NCBI RefSeq assembly: GCF_000420665.1
Contig: NZ_ATVJ01000001.1
Coordinates: 310,001-374,000, forward strand
Origin: Ponticaulis koreensis DSM 19734
GTDB lineage: Bacteria > Pseudomonadota > Alphaproteobacteria > Caulobacterales > Hyphomonadaceae
DNA: 64,000 nt
Direction of reading: 5' to 3'
Shown: positions 17,444-26,497 of the stretch, piece by piece
Numbering within the stretch: position 1 is the stretch's first letter
Layout of the letters: each line of letters begins with the position of its first letter
Position numbers and translations under genes: made by a program
Notes under the pieces: generated by a model
The model's input: the letters and a program-made list of their open reading frames with translations, nothing else
Told to the model about the DNA's origin: nothing
The model's database searches: none

Positions 17444-18421
17444 TCATACCTTCACGACCACCTTCCCGCGCGCGGCACCGGCACCAACCTTTGCTATCGC
17501 CTCATCACAACGCTCCAATGGGAACACGTCATCGAGCAAAGGCTTTAACTCCCCGGAAACAGCGCGGCGCGCGATGTCAGCAGTTACATCGGCGCTCGAA
17601 GGAACTGCGAGAACGCCAATCTGCCGCCCTCCAGCCCTATAAAAGAAGGAACCTCCCATCAGGCTAAGCAGAGTAGAGACTGAACCGCCTACGGCCTGAT
17701 AGCGACCACTCTCCGCAAGCGCCCTGGCAACTGTCTGCGCTGAGCGCGTCGCCACCAGATCCAGAATCAGATCCCATTTCTGTCCCGTTCCTGCGAAATC
17801 CGTCGTCTCGTAGTCAATCACCTGATCAGCGCCGAGGTGAGTGAGATAATCCAGCTTGTCACCTCGATCCACGCACGTCACGATCGCGCCTCGTGCTTTG
17901 GCCAGATGCAGAGCTATTGGCCCGGCACCTCCGCCTGCACCATTGATGAGAAAACGCACACCGTTTTCGGCACCAGCCACGCCCGCGAGAGCTATCCCGC
18001 CCGACTGAGGCAGGGCGGCCGCCACCTCGTCAGACAATTCTAATGGCACGCGGTTGCAATAAGCTGCTTTAACAATGGCATATTCAGCAAAACCGCCACG
18101 CGTCATAACAAAATCGCCCATGACCCTTTCGCCAGTTTTCCAACCCTCAACACCCTCCCCCAGAGCGTCGATCTCACCGACGATGTCAGACCCGAGAACG
18201 CTGCGCCACGGCCGAACAAAGCCCCCAGCCAGTCGCGCATAAAACGGGCTTCCGGTCAAAAACTCCCAGTCAGACAGGTTCACTCCACAGGTTGAAACCC
18301 GAACCCGAACCTCGCCTTTTCCAGGTGAGGGGCGCGGCACCGTCAGCAGCTCAAGCCGTTCAACACCTCCATAGCCAGACTGGACCCATGCACGCATATC
18401 CCGCTGCGGCGGCATAGACAT
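17444..18421 (-). CDS. Zinc-independent MDR-family oxidoreductase (quinone oxidoreductase-like)
   Basis: A medium-chain dehydrogenase/reductase of about 325 residues. The GroES-like part carries CGVNLSDWEFLTG and GSDIVGEIDALGEGV but lacks the GHE zinc site, which points to the zeta-crystallin/quinone reductase branch. The nucleotide fold is INGAGGGAGPIALHLAKARG. The frame extends upstream to 18475 but would overlap the MAPEG gene; the ATG at 18421 lies four bases after that gene's stop and the ATG at 18397 begins the family block MRAW, so one of these is the start. Probably co-transcribed with the MAPEG gene. Confidence 0.8.
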   Translation of the reverse strand: MSMPPQRDMRAWVQSGYGGVERLELLTVPRPSPGKGEVRVRVSTCGVNLSDWEFLTGSPFYARLAGGFVRPWRSVLGSDIVGEIDALGEGVEGWKTGERVMGDFVMTRGGFAEYAIVKAAYCNRVPLELSDEVAAALPQSGGIALAGVAGAENGVRFLINGAGGGAGPIALHLAKARGAIVTCVDRGDKLDYLTHLGADQVIDYETTDFAGTGQKWDLILDLVATRSAQTVARALAESGRYQAVGGSVSTLLSLMGGSFFYRAGGRQIGVLAVPSSADVTADIARRAVSGELKPLLDDVFPLERCDEAIAKVGAGAARGKVVVKV

Positions 18422-18425
18422 CGCT

Positions 18426-18818
18426 TTAGCCAATCGCATACCAGATACAGCCCACCGCTGTAGCCAGCATAACAAGCGCGGTCAGAAACGTTCCGGCAGA
18501 ACGGCCCCATTCAAGCCCTTTGACCAGGCTGATACCCATGGCGTGGAGAACGCGCCCAAGGATAAAGGCGATCCCCAGCATATGGATCAGCCAGACCGGC
18601 GCAGACAAAGCGGCGAGCGCAAGCCAGCCGACAAGCACAATCGGCACATCCTCGATCGCATTGCCCTGCGCGCGAATGGCCCGCAGCATACGGTCACTAC
18701 CACCATCGCCAAGGCTCACTTTTTCGGCCACGCGTACACGGCCGACATTTCCCTTCAGCACAAACATCAAGATGATAATGAGGCCGATATAAAGCCCGAC
18801 AGCTTCAAATCCTGTCAT
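18426..18818 (-). CDS. MAPEG-family membrane protein
   Basis: A 130-residue integral membrane protein with four hydrophobic helices and the family pattern RVRVAEKVSLGDGGSDRMLR followed by AIRAQGNAIEDVPI, the conserved arginine/glutamate loop of eicosanoid and glutathione metabolism MAPEG proteins. Bacterial members may act as membrane glutathione transferases; activity here is unknown. It is upstream of and nearly abuts the MDR oxidoreductase gene. Confidence 0.85.
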   Translation of the reverse strand: MTGFEAVGLYIGLIIILMFVLKGNVGRVRVAEKVSLGDGGSDRMLRAIRAQGNAIEDVPIVLVGWLALAALSAPVWLIHMLGIAFILGRVLHAMGISLVKGLEWGRSAGTFLTALVMLATAVGCIWYAIG

Positions 18819-18843
18819 AACATCCTCCCCGAATTTTCTTTAT

Positions 18844-19221
18844 CTAATCAACGCAGAGCGTAGCGCCTACCTGCCCATTCTCAACGGTCGCGCAGCACCC
18901 GAACGGGCTGGTCGTCATCTGGCACGTACCCGTCATAGAGCCTTCCGGCAGCATGTTACTCCCCGCAATATCTGCACGGCACTGGCCCTCACACTCTGAA
19001 CTGTCAAAGCACGGCTCACCGGCATCCGGATACGAATACACGCATTGATACCAGCCGCGCATACCGTCGCGGACATAGTCACCGCCTGCGTCCCGGCAGA
19101 TGTCAGCATTCGCTGCAACAAAGGCTTCAGTGGCCTCAACCTGCGGACGCTCCGCAACCGGTACTTCGGTTACGCAGGCCGCAATGAGCAGTCCTGAAGC
19201 AATAATGATCAGATTGCGCAT
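18844..19221 (-). CDS. Cysteine-rich small lipoprotein, function unknown
   Basis: A 125-residue protein with a short signal peptide and lipobox LIAAC (Cys16). The mature part has nine more cysteines, including EPCFDSSECEGQC and SPFGCC, suggesting a disulfide-linked compact domain in the periplasm or outer membrane. No family is recognised. It stands alone between the MAPEG gene and the esterase on the same strand. Confidence 0.7.
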   Translation of the reverse strand: MRNLIIIASGLLIAACVTEVPVAERPQVEATEAFVAANADICRDAGGDYVRDGMRGWYQCVYSYPDAGEPCFDSSECEGQCRADIAGSNMLPEGSMTGTCQMTTSPFGCCATVENGQVGATLCVD

Positions 19222-19274
19222 CGTGTTTCCCTTCTCTTACGTTAAGCATGCGCTGCGCTTGAGACATGGGCAAC

Positions 19275-19300
19275 AAAAAAGGGCACCAACCGAGGCGCCC
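19275..19300 (-). terminator. Terminator of the esterase lipoprotein gene
   Basis: GGGCACC (19281-19287) pairs with GGCGCCC (19294-19300) with one mismatch. On the minus strand it is followed by TTTTTT, downstream of the gene ending at 19323. Confidence 0.75.
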
Positions 19301-19322
19301 TTCTGATTTAGTCCTGTTAAAA

Positions 19323-20369
19323 TTACTGCGCAGACGACGCAATCTTTCCGCCTTCAGCACTCATCATCAGTTCGACAATGGTTCGCGTGACTTCTGGCTC
19401 AAGTCCTTCAGTATGTCCTTTATCAAGCCGGATAACGTCCGCCACAATGCGACCACCATCACAGTTCGGATACACAAAAACTTCAGATGTGCCGCCACGC
19501 GGCAACAGACCCCATACAGGGTTCGGTACGCGCTGAGCTGATCCGTCATACACATAGCCAGGCTCTGTATCGATTACGTCATCCTCGCGAATGCGCGCAT
19601 CACAACCAAGACGATCTGCCCACTCGGACGTGTCTGGCAGTTCAACAATCTCCAGCTCGCCATTCGTATTGATATGGCTGAACTCACAGATTGGAAACTC
19701 CTCTGGCGGAAGCACGCGCGGCTCACGCGGCGGGCGCGGACCTGTATCATCCGGACCCGGACGATAGAAATTTGGCGATAGCTGAGATCGACTGACACGG
19801 CCGCCTGACAAGCTCAGAAAACCGTCGACCTTATCAGCATAAAAGTCGGTACAGATCAGACGACGTGACGTCATCCCACCCTGAGAGTGACCAGCCATCC
19901 AGAATGAATTGATATTCTCCGCGCCAATCTCATCGATCAGGTTTGTGACGATACCTTCCAGATGGGCATCATCTGTTTCGCGCCAGAACTGGATTGGCGA
20001 ATTGGGCGTAGCGACAATCAGATTATAGTCGTCGATATGATCCAAAATCGGGAAGTAGTGACGCTGCCAGTTTCCGTATGATCCGCCGCCATGAAGGTTC
20101 AGAACGATTGTGACCGGATCGCCCTCGCGCAGATCACATGAGTAATCCAGATAGTAATTGCGTTCCGTTTCCGGATTCATGGCTGGTCCCTGCTCAACAA
20201 CCAGCGCGCCGCAATCTTCGCCGCGCACACAACGGTCTACCGGTGGTGGCGTGCATGGTGCAGCACTTAGCGTGAGCGGCACGGACGGCGCCGTTGTCTG
20301 ACACGCGGCAAGCGCAAACAGCGCACCGCACAAGCTAGTTATGCCTGCAGCAGATCGTTTTATATTCAT
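19323..20369 (-). CDS. Lipoprotein alpha/beta hydrolase (PHB-depolymerase/esterase-like)
   Basis: A 348-residue exported hydrolase. The lipobox LAAC is at about residue 23. The oxyanion-hole region VLNLHGGGSYGNW and nucleophile elbow GHSQGGMTSRR are typical of LpqC/PHB-depolymerase-like esterases, and KGHTEGLEP near the C-terminus carries the likely catalytic histidine. There are several cysteines in the N-terminal mature part (CTPPPVDRC, GEDCG). Substrate unknown. Confidence 0.8.
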   Translation of the reverse strand: MNIKRSAAGITSLCGALFALAACQTTAPSVPLTLSAAPCTPPPVDRCVRGEDCGALVVEQGPAMNPETERNYYLDYSCDLREGDPVTIVLNLHGGGSYGNWQRHYFPILDHIDDYNLIVATPNSPIQFWRETDDAHLEGIVTNLIDEIGAENINSFWMAGHSQGGMTSRRLICTDFYADKVDGFLSLSGGRVSRSQLSPNFYRPGPDDTGPRPPREPRVLPPEEFPICEFSHINTNGELEIVELPDTSEWADRLGCDARIREDDVIDTEPGYVYDGSAQRVPNPVWGLLPRGGTSEVFVYPNCDGGRIVADVIRLDKGHTEGLEPEVTRTIVELMMSAEGGKIASSAQ

Positions 20370-20535
20370 GGAGTCCTCCCTATCAGCCCCGTTTTCAACT
20401 TAAGGCTCAAAGTCAGAAATTCATGAGAGCCCGCTACAGTCAAGTGAGGTGCTAAATTAGTTCAGTTTTTACAGCGTCGCGCTTTCCAAGGTCGTCTGCC
20501 CGCTCTAGCCTGTTTTCCGATTTGGGGGACAAGGA

Positions 20536-21111
20536 ATGAACGCAGAATTTGCCAGCCGGAAGCTGAACCGGAAGCTACAGAAGAAACTAAAGCCCGGCGA
20601 AACCGTGCGCTGGACCGATGAGGGCTGTCGCGCGACACTCGATCTTCAGATTTTCTACGCGATCTACGCCGCCATAGGTGCCGCAGTGGTTTACCTCGCT
20701 GTCTTTTATATGCCCTCGCATCTGATGTTCGACATCTTCCGTGAAACCAACCCGTTTTCATTCGTCTACTACATCTGGGCGACAGTGATCACGCTGGCTG
20801 CTTTTGGCATGCCCGCTTTCGCCTTCCTCCAATCGTTCAGCTTTGCTTACGCAATAACAAGTGAGCGCTTACTTATTATGAACACATTTCCGCCTTCACT
20901 CTGCCGAACCATGCCGCCAGAAGAGATTCAGTTCGTGAAGGTTTCTGCAAACGGGACGCGCGGCAGCATCAAGCTGAGGCGACCTCAGCTGGTTCATATG
21001 TTCCGCAAGTATCGCGGGCATTGGAACTTTCTGATGCCGCGCAGGCTGATGAACATCGCGAATGTCGAAACGGCGGCCGACCACCTCAACACGCTGATGA
21101 ACAAGCGTTGA
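20536..21111 (+). CDS. PH-like two-helix membrane protein (paralogue B)
   Basis: A protein of 191 residues: N-terminal LKPGETVRWTDEG, two hydrophobic helices (about 36-60 and 75-105), then the beta-strand motif YAITSERLLIMNT and a C-terminal helix AADHLNTLMNKR. This layout resembles bacterial PH-like (YdbS/YdbT-type) membrane proteins and matches the other copies in this window. GGGGGACAAGGA precedes the ATG. It is the first of a plus-strand run of five small genes ending at 23190. Function unknown. Confidence 0.7.
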   Translation: MNAEFASRKLNRKLQKKLKPGETVRWTDEGCRATLDLQIFYAIYAAIGAAVVYLAVFYMPSHLMFDIFRETNPFSFVYYIWATVITLAAFGMPAFAFLQSFSFAYAITSERLLIMNTFPPSLCRTMPPEEIQFVKVSANGTRGSIKLRRPQLVHMFRKYRGHWNFLMPRRLMNIANVETAADHLNTLMNKR

Positions 21112-21148
21112 TGGCCGCTCCAATGTGAGGACAAAAAGGGGACGAAAC

Positions 21149-21523
21149 ATGACTTTCTCACTGTGGATACAGGATCTCGACTATAACAATGTCGTTGACC
21201 AGCCGGTTGAATCGGCGAGCCCGGCTATCTCACTTCTGAACGAGTATGACTGGCCGCCGCACCTTCAGAAATTCGAAGCCTCCGGCGGTATTCAGGGCGA
21301 GGCCTGCCCGCCTGTTCTTGGCGTGACCGACCAGACAACAGAGAGCTGGATCACTCTGCTCCCGAAGACGGATGGCAGCTACCATATCAGCTGGAACATG
21401 ATCAGCGATGGTGGAGCCAATGCTGCGACAGGTGACCGCCAGGGCGTCGGCCATGCCGATGCCGAGTTTGCTATTCGCTGCTTCATGGCACGCGATACAG
21501 ACTGGCTGCGCGACCACATCTGA
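21149..21523 (+). CDS. Hypothetical protein
   Basis: A protein of 124 residues from the ATG at 21149, which has GGGGAC six bases upstream; a frame start eight codons earlier has no such site. It is acidic and Trp-rich with no signal peptide or helix (FSLWIQDLDYNN, ISWNMISDGGANAATG, MARDTDWLRDHI). No family recognised. It is placed between two PH-like paralogues. Confidence 0.65.
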   Translation: MTFSLWIQDLDYNNVVDQPVESASPAISLLNEYDWPPHLQKFEASGGIQGEACPPVLGVTDQTTESWITLLPKTDGSYHISWNMISDGGANAATGDRQGVGHADAEFAIRCFMARDTDWLRDHI

Positions 21524-21602
21524 GCGGCCATCTTCTGCTTGCATATCGCCCGTTTTGCGTTTCCACTAAACGCGGAACAGGCGTTTAAGCGGCGGGGGTC
21601 AG

Positions 21603-22184
21603 ATGCCAGAACACACAGTCACTGACGGCGCCGAAAACGAGCTACCCGTAAAGGCGGTAAAGCTGCTTCAGGGCATGATGCTGCCCGAAGAGCAGCTTAT
21701 CTGGTCCGGCCAGCCCACGCGCATCAAAAAAGCGCCGATCATCATCATGATAGTCTGCGCTCTGATCGCCCTGCTTATGCAGATTCCGTTGATTTTGGAT
21801 GATCCGGAAAGCCTGCCGGTTGTGCTCGGAAGCTTTGGCGTTGTGATTCCCATCGCCGCCATCAGCCTGTTTTTCATCGTCCGCGGCCAGTTTCGGAACA
21901 CCTGGTACTTTGTGACGACCAATCGCGCGATCGCCTACATCCCGATGCTGGTCATTTGGGGGAACGCGTTTCAGTATCTGATTGGCCCGAATTCTTCGCT
22001 CGAGCTGAACGAGAGAAACGAGGTCGGCGACATCGTCATTCGCTCACCCGACTATTACAAGAATACTCATAAGCCGGGACGCTTTTTGCGATTGTCCAGT
22101 GTCGCTGCGCCGCAGGACGTGCACTACAAAATCGCCTGGGTAATCGCGGCAAAACGGCAGACTGACGGAACGACATCCCCGTGA
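21603..22184 (+). CDS. PH-like two-helix membrane protein (paralogue C)
   Basis: A 193-residue protein with LPEEQLIWSGQPTRI, two hydrophobic helices (about 46-64 and 76-98), then WYFVTTNRAIAYIPML and a beta-rich cytosolic part. It is the most divergent copy in the beta motif. GGGGG precedes the ATG. It shares the bases GTGA with the start of paralogue D, so the two are translationally coupled and may work together. Confidence 0.7.
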   Translation: MPEHTVTDGAENELPVKAVKLLQGMMLPEEQLIWSGQPTRIKKAPIIIMIVCALIALLMQIPLILDDPESLPVVLGSFGVVIPIAAISLFFIVRGQFRNTWYFVTTNRAIAYIPMLVIWGNAFQYLIGPNSSLELNERNEVGDIVIRSPDYYKNTHKPGRFLRLSSVAAPQDVHYKIAWVIAAKRQTDGTTSP

Positions 22185-22738
22185 CTGTAGGCAAAGACGT
22201 CTTACTCCACACGGTTCTGCGGGATGGAGAGACACTTCTCTGGAGCGAAATGGTGCATCCTGCCCGTATCCGCTGGCAACAGTTCAGAGATGTCGCAGGT
22301 GGTGTTCTGTACCGTGTGCTTGGCTTATTCACCTGTCTGGTTATCTCGGTACAGCTCGTTTCAGCCATTCCCATCTATGTGCAGCGGGACGAGATAATCC
22401 GGCTATCAGGTAGTATCATCGTTCTGGCACTCTGCGTGCCGATCAGCCTCGCCGTCATTTATTCCCTCATACAACGGCTCCGAGATACTAATGATGGTGT
22501 GGAGCGATTTCCTATCGCATACGGAGTCACAAACCAGCGTCTTTTTGCAATCCGAAACGACGGCGACATGCACTCAAGCCTTGAGATCGACCACATTTTG
22601 CGCGTGGAAGACGTAACATCAGAATCAGAAATTCTGGTGACCGGAACCGACGCCGACGACATGTTCATCATGGTCATGCTCACGGATAAACAGTCAGCCT
22701 GTGAGGCCATCGCTAAAGCCCGTGGACTAACCGCATAA
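22181..22738 (+). CDS. PH-like two-helix membrane protein (paralogue D)
   Basis: A 185-residue protein starting at GTG inside the end of paralogue C. It has RDGETLLWSEMVHP, two hydrophobic helices (about 42-64 and 73-97), YGVTNQRLFAIRND, and a C-terminal LTDKQSACEAIAKAR helix. The two adjacent copies C and D, co-translated, recall the way YdbS and YdbT are paired in Bacillus; this is an analogy of layout only. Confidence 0.7.
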   Translation: MTVGKDVLLHTVLRDGETLLWSEMVHPARIRWQQFRDVAGGVLYRVLGLFTCLVISVQLVSAIPIYVQRDEIIRLSGSIIVLALCVPISLAVIYSLIQRLRDTNDGVERFPIAYGVTNQRLFAIRNDGDMHSSLEIDHILRVEDVTSESEILVTGTDADDMFIMVMLTDKQSACEAIAKARGLTA

Positions 22739-22818
22739 CCGGCTCACGTCGAAATTTCATATGTCCTCTTAACCGGAGCACCAGTCTCCCCCGCTAAACT
22801 GCAGATGGAGGGACGCCA

Positions 22819-23190
22819 ATGCTCATCACACCTAAGAACATCACCCATGTCATCATCATGGCGGCCTGCGTGTTCGGCATGGCCTTTTTCGTGTTTCTGT
22901 GGGCCGTTGAAGATCGAAGTGCCGGAGAGACGAGCTATTTCTTCGGGCTGATCGCCGCCTTCGCATTCGGGGCAATTTCACCGTTCAAAGCGGGGGCATG
23001 GATTGGCCGGATGATTATTGCGCTCAGCCTGTTCGGCCCAACCATTCTGATCCTTTTTTTCCATACAGGTCCCGTCAGCCATTTTGATCTCTGGCCAGCT
23101 TTTGTTGTTGGCGGGCTTATGGCCAATTCTCATTATATCGAGATTGCCATCCGGTTCGTGATGGACATGCAGCGCAAATTTGCGCGCTAG
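22819..23190 (+). CDS. Small four-helix membrane protein, function unknown
   Basis: A 123-residue protein with four hydrophobic segments (about 10-28, 40-58, 66-83, 90-108) and a basic C-terminus. GGAGGG precedes the ATG. It ends with a four-base convergent overlap with the arylamine N-acetyltransferase gene. No family recognised. Confidence 0.7.
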   Translation: MLITPKNITHVIIMAACVFGMAFFVFLWAVEDRSAGETSYFFGLIAAFAFGAISPFKAGAWIGRMIIALSLFGPTILILFFHTGPVSHFDLWPAFVVGGLMANSHYIEIAIRFVMDMQRKFAR

Positions 23191-24002
23191 GCATCCGAAC
23201 GCGGAAACATCTGCCTGCGGCGCGCTGTCAGCATCGGCCAGAGGCGTTCAAGGTCCGGCTCTTCCAGCCCGAACAGATCACGCAGGACTGTTCTCATCTC
23301 ATCGACTGATTCAATGATGCGCGGCGCTTCCTTGCTGCCTGGATGATTGGTTTCCAGCATCTGACCGCGTAGCGTGTGATAGGACCGCCCGCGCCTGATC
23401 TTCGCCGTCATTGTCTTGCGGAAAATGGAATTCGGATCTTCCACCTGAACATCATGCTGTTGCTGAAGAAGCGCGTTATCAGCTGGCTCGGCGCGAAAGT
23501 CATAACTCATCGCAGAGCGCCAGCCGCCCTCATGCATACGCCAGTATCCATCCCCTGCATCCAACAGAGCCATGCGTAGCGGACGGTGCAGCGTTTCGGC
23601 TTCCTCCAGTGCAATGGCGGAAATCTGCGAGCCGCCAAAGCCGACATCCACAAGATAATCACGGTCCAGCGACACCATCAGGCAAAGATGATTTCCAAGC
23701 GCGACATCACCCATTTTCTCGCGCCGCACACCGCCAGACAGCCGCATCACCTCAAAGCCGATTTCGCTGAGCACCCACTCAAACAGCGTGTTCATTTCAA
23801 AACACCAGCCACCCTGTTTGCGCGTGACGATCTCATCATAGGCGGCTTCAAGCGACCATTCGACGGGGCGACCGGCATAGATATCGAGATTCTCAAACGG
23901 CACCGCGCGCACATGCGCCTCAATCAGCCCGTTCAGCGTCGCAAGATCGACACGGAGCGGTGCGACGTAATTGATCCTTTTGAGATATTCAACGAGTTTC
24001 AT
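23187..24002 (-). CDS. nat: Arylamine N-acetyltransferase
   Basis: A cytoplasmic enzyme that transfers acetyl from acetyl-CoA to arylamines and hydrazines. The catalytic triad is visible: Cys67 in RKQGGWCFEMN, His105 in ALGNHLCLMV, and Asp119 in YLVDVGFGG. It has 271 residues, normal for the family. No operon partner. The plus-strand TonB-C gene is divergent from it. Confidence 0.92.
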   Translation of the reverse strand: MKLVEYLKRINYVAPLRVDLATLNGLIEAHVRAVPFENLDIYAGRPVEWSLEAAYDEIVTRKQGGWCFEMNTLFEWVLSEIGFEVMRLSGGVRREKMGDVALGNHLCLMVSLDRDYLVDVGFGGSQISAIALEEAETLHRPLRMALLDAGDGYWRMHEGGWRSAMSYDFRAEPADNALLQQQHDVQVEDPNSIFRKTMTAKIRRGRSYHTLRGQMLETNHPGSKEAPRIIESVDEMRTVLRDLFGLEEPDLERLWPMLTARRRQMFPRSDA

Positions 24003-24168
24003 TGCGCACGGGTAGATCGTGCCAGTGAATATGGCAAACCAATATGCTCACAGCGGCTATCGGAAAAACTCAACATTCGGTAGCTCCTTTTCCTCTAATT
24101 GCAGCGTGGATACTTGAGCGGAGCAGGAAGTCCCGTTTATTTTTATCACAATCATAGGGGACGTGATT

Positions 24169-25041
24169 ATGTGGAAAACACTCTCGGCTGCTGTTCTGCC
24201 CTTGGTATTCGGTGCGTTCTGCACTGCCAACGCGGAGGCCGACTTATGCAACGAAATCGAATGGTGGATTATTGAAGGCTTGACCGAGACTCCTTTTGTC
24301 TCTCTCGATCCGGCCTTTCGATCAGAGGACAATGGGGGCTATCGTCCCGGAGCATCTCTGGAACCCCTGAATGGGGAACCTTGTGGTTTGAACAGAGAAC
24401 TGCCGAATCACGCTGAAGGCACCATGAAAGTCACGTCATTGACCTGCCGCTTTCCCGTTAATGGAGAGGCAAGAGGACGTCTGCGCGACGCGCGAGACGG
24501 ATATTATCGCCTGAAAGAACAGCTTGCAGAATGTTCGGTGCTTCAGGACTGGCAAGTTCGCGAAGATGAAGGCTATTCGCGTTATGCTACAAACTGGTCT
24601 CATCCGGGCAGTGAACAACTTTCGCTTATACTGCGGAGCGAAAGTCTCTACACTTCAAATTCGAGCGATCTGGATATCACTCTTGAAAGGGTTGAGTTCG
24701 AGTCAGAGACTGCGCCGCCAAGAACGGGAACAACAAGACCACCGGCAATGCAAACCGTCCGGCCTCGCAACCTGAATCGGTGGGCAAGCCGCGTGTCCCA
24801 GGCCTATCCTGAAATTGCCAGAAGACTGGGTTGGGAAGGAACCGTTGGATTGACTGTCATCGTCGATGAGAGTGGACAACCGCAGGACTGCGAGATCACG
24901 CGAACTAGCGGCTGGCCCATTCTTGATCATACTGCCTGCGAAAGCATGATAGGCTATGCGCAATTCCATACGGCTGTGGACGATCAGGGCAACACCCAGC
25001 CAGGACAATACAGCACCCAAATCCTGTACCAGTTGGACTGA
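24169..25041 (+). CDS. Secreted protein with C-terminal TonB domain
   Basis: A 290-residue protein with a cleavable signal peptide (ending TANAEA) and a C-terminal TonB-like domain: AYPEIARRLGWEGTVGLTVI, then CEITRTSGWPILDHTACESM. Unlike classical TonB it has a signal peptide rather than a membrane anchor and no Pro-rich periplasmic spacer, so it may be periplasmic and act outside energy transduction. The ATG at 24169 is chosen because AGGGGAC lies eight bases upstream; the GTG at 24163 is too close to it. Confidence 0.75.
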   Translation: MWKTLSAAVLPLVFGAFCTANAEADLCNEIEWWIIEGLTETPFVSLDPAFRSEDNGGYRPGASLEPLNGEPCGLNRELPNHAEGTMKVTSLTCRFPVNGEARGRLRDARDGYYRLKEQLAECSVLQDWQVREDEGYSRYATNWSHPGSEQLSLILRSESLYTSNSSDLDITLERVEFESETAPPRTGTTRPPAMQTVRPRNLNRWASRVSQAYPEIARRLGWEGTVGLTVIVDESGQPQDCEITRTSGWPILDHTACESMIGYAQFHTAVDDQGNTQPGQYSTQILYQLD

Positions 25042-25078
25042 ACAGTCCTGCTGGCCGCCTTGTGGAGCACTTGCTTCG

Positions 25079-25783
25079 CTATGGCAAGCATAGCCTCGCG
25101 ACCACACCAATATGGTCTGTCAGCTGATTACCGCCTGACATATTCTCAATGCGCGTCAGGCTGCCAGCCGTAGCGCCCCTGACAGCAATATGATTGAGCA
25201 ACCGTCCTTCGAATGGCGGTGCCTCCGTCGCGAGCTTCAAATCAAACCGTGCCAGAAAATCTGACACCATTGCATGCGCCGCTTCGTTGGTGCGTGCCCG
25301 CGGGAAGGTATGATTGAAGTCTCCGCCCAGAATGACCGGCAAATCGGTTTCCAGTACGGGCCCAAGCTCGTCCGGCAATGCAGCCAGAAAGGCTTTATGC
25401 TCCTGCCAGCGTTCACTGTCGCGCTGACCAGACGTCACGTGGCAGAAGGACCATGGAATACACATGCCGATGACCAGGCAATCCTGCCCCTCAGCATTAG
25501 TAACCCCGCTCACAAGCCGGCCTTCAAGCGGACGCCCCGATCGCGGTGTATGAACGTTTCTCCAGGGCGATTTCGAAACGAGAGAAATTTTCCTTGCTTG
25601 CGGATGCGCAGAATACGCCCAGTCCGGACTCGCGAAGATTGCATGCCCGTCAGGCATGGCGTCAGCCCTGACCTCGCTCAGAATGCCAATATCGGCGTTA
25701 GTCGCCGCATAACGGTCCTTCAACACAGGAAGCGCTTTGCCTCGTCGAGGGGCGAATTCAAAGTTCCAAGCCAGAATATGCAA
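25079..25783 (-). CDS. Endonuclease/exonuclease/phosphatase-family protein
   Basis: A 234-residue EEP-fold protein: LAWNFEFAPRRGK at the N-terminus, SEVRAD (metal-binding Glu), LGGDFNHTF (catalytic Asp-Asn) and LTDHIGVVARL (final Asp-His). The substrate could be nucleic acid or a phospholipid/phosphoester. No signal peptide, so probably cytoplasmic. Convergent with the TonB-C gene. Confidence 0.8.
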   Translation of the reverse strand: MHILAWNFEFAPRRGKALPVLKDRYAATNADIGILSEVRADAMPDGHAIFASPDWAYSAHPQARKISLVSKSPWRNVHTPRSGRPLEGRLVSGVTNAEGQDCLVIGMCIPWSFCHVTSGQRDSERWQEHKAFLAALPDELGPVLETDLPVILGGDFNHTFPRARTNEAAHAMVSDFLARFDLKLATEAPPFEGRLLNHIAVRGATAGSLTRIENMSGGNQLTDHIGVVARLCLP

Positions 25784-25910
25784 TGCCGCCTCCCCACACC
25801 TATAGCATTGAATGAAAGCCGCATTCCTTCAACCCACCTGCGACAAGGGCGCGCCTTATAAAGTCCGATCTTTCAGGTATGTTACTGAAAGCGAAGTGGG
25901 GGACACGACA

Positions 25911-26489
25911 ATGAAACTCTTCATCTGGGTGGGGCATCCACGCGAAACGTCTTTCTGTCACGCACTGGCAGATGCTTACGCCGAAGGTGCAGCCGGGAAA
26001 GGCGCGGACATCCGCCGGATGAACCTAAACGATATGTCGTTCGATCCGGATCTCACACTCGGCTACACGCAGCGCAAAACGCTGGAGCCCTGCCTTGAAG
26101 AATGGCGCGAAACGCTCCTATGGGCCGATCATATGCTGTGGGTATATCCGCAATGGTGGGGCGGCATGCCCGCAAAGATGAAGGGCGTTCTGGACCGCGC
26201 CTTTCTGCCCGGTTTTGCCATGAATTATCACGAGAATGATCCCTGGTGGGATAAGCTGCTCTCAGGGCGCACAGCCGACGTGATGATCACCGCAGATGCA
26301 CCAGCCTTCTTCGACCGTCTCGCCTATGGGTCACCCGCCCAGCATCAGGTAAAAAACCTCGTCCTGAAGTTTTCCGGCATCAAGCCGCTTCAGGTCAAAC
26401 AGATGGGCACAGTGAAATCCGCTAAGCCGGAGAAGCTCACACGCTGGATTGCCGAAGCCAGAGCACGCGGCGCGAAGATCGCCGGCTAG
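25911..26489 (+). CDS. Flavodoxin-fold NAD(P)H oxidoreductase (NQO/KefF-like)
   Basis: A 192-residue protein from an ATG with GGGGGAC upstream. It has family blocks FIWVGHPRETSFCHALADAY, VYPQWWGGMPAKMKGVLDRAF and GFAMNYHEND, typical of two-electron FMN/FAD quinone reductases or KefF-type regulators. A longer frame from 25812 is not supported. No potassium efflux gene is nearby, so a detoxifying reductase is the simpler guess. Confidence 0.85.
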   Translation: MKLFIWVGHPRETSFCHALADAYAEGAAGKGADIRRMNLNDMSFDPDLTLGYTQRKTLEPCLEEWRETLLWADHMLWVYPQWWGGMPAKMKGVLDRAFLPGFAMNYHENDPWWDKLLSGRTADVMITADAPAFFDRLAYGSPAQHQVKNLVLKFSGIKPLQVKQMGTVKSAKPEKLTRWIAEARARGAKIAG

Positions 26490-26497
26490 CGGACTGT

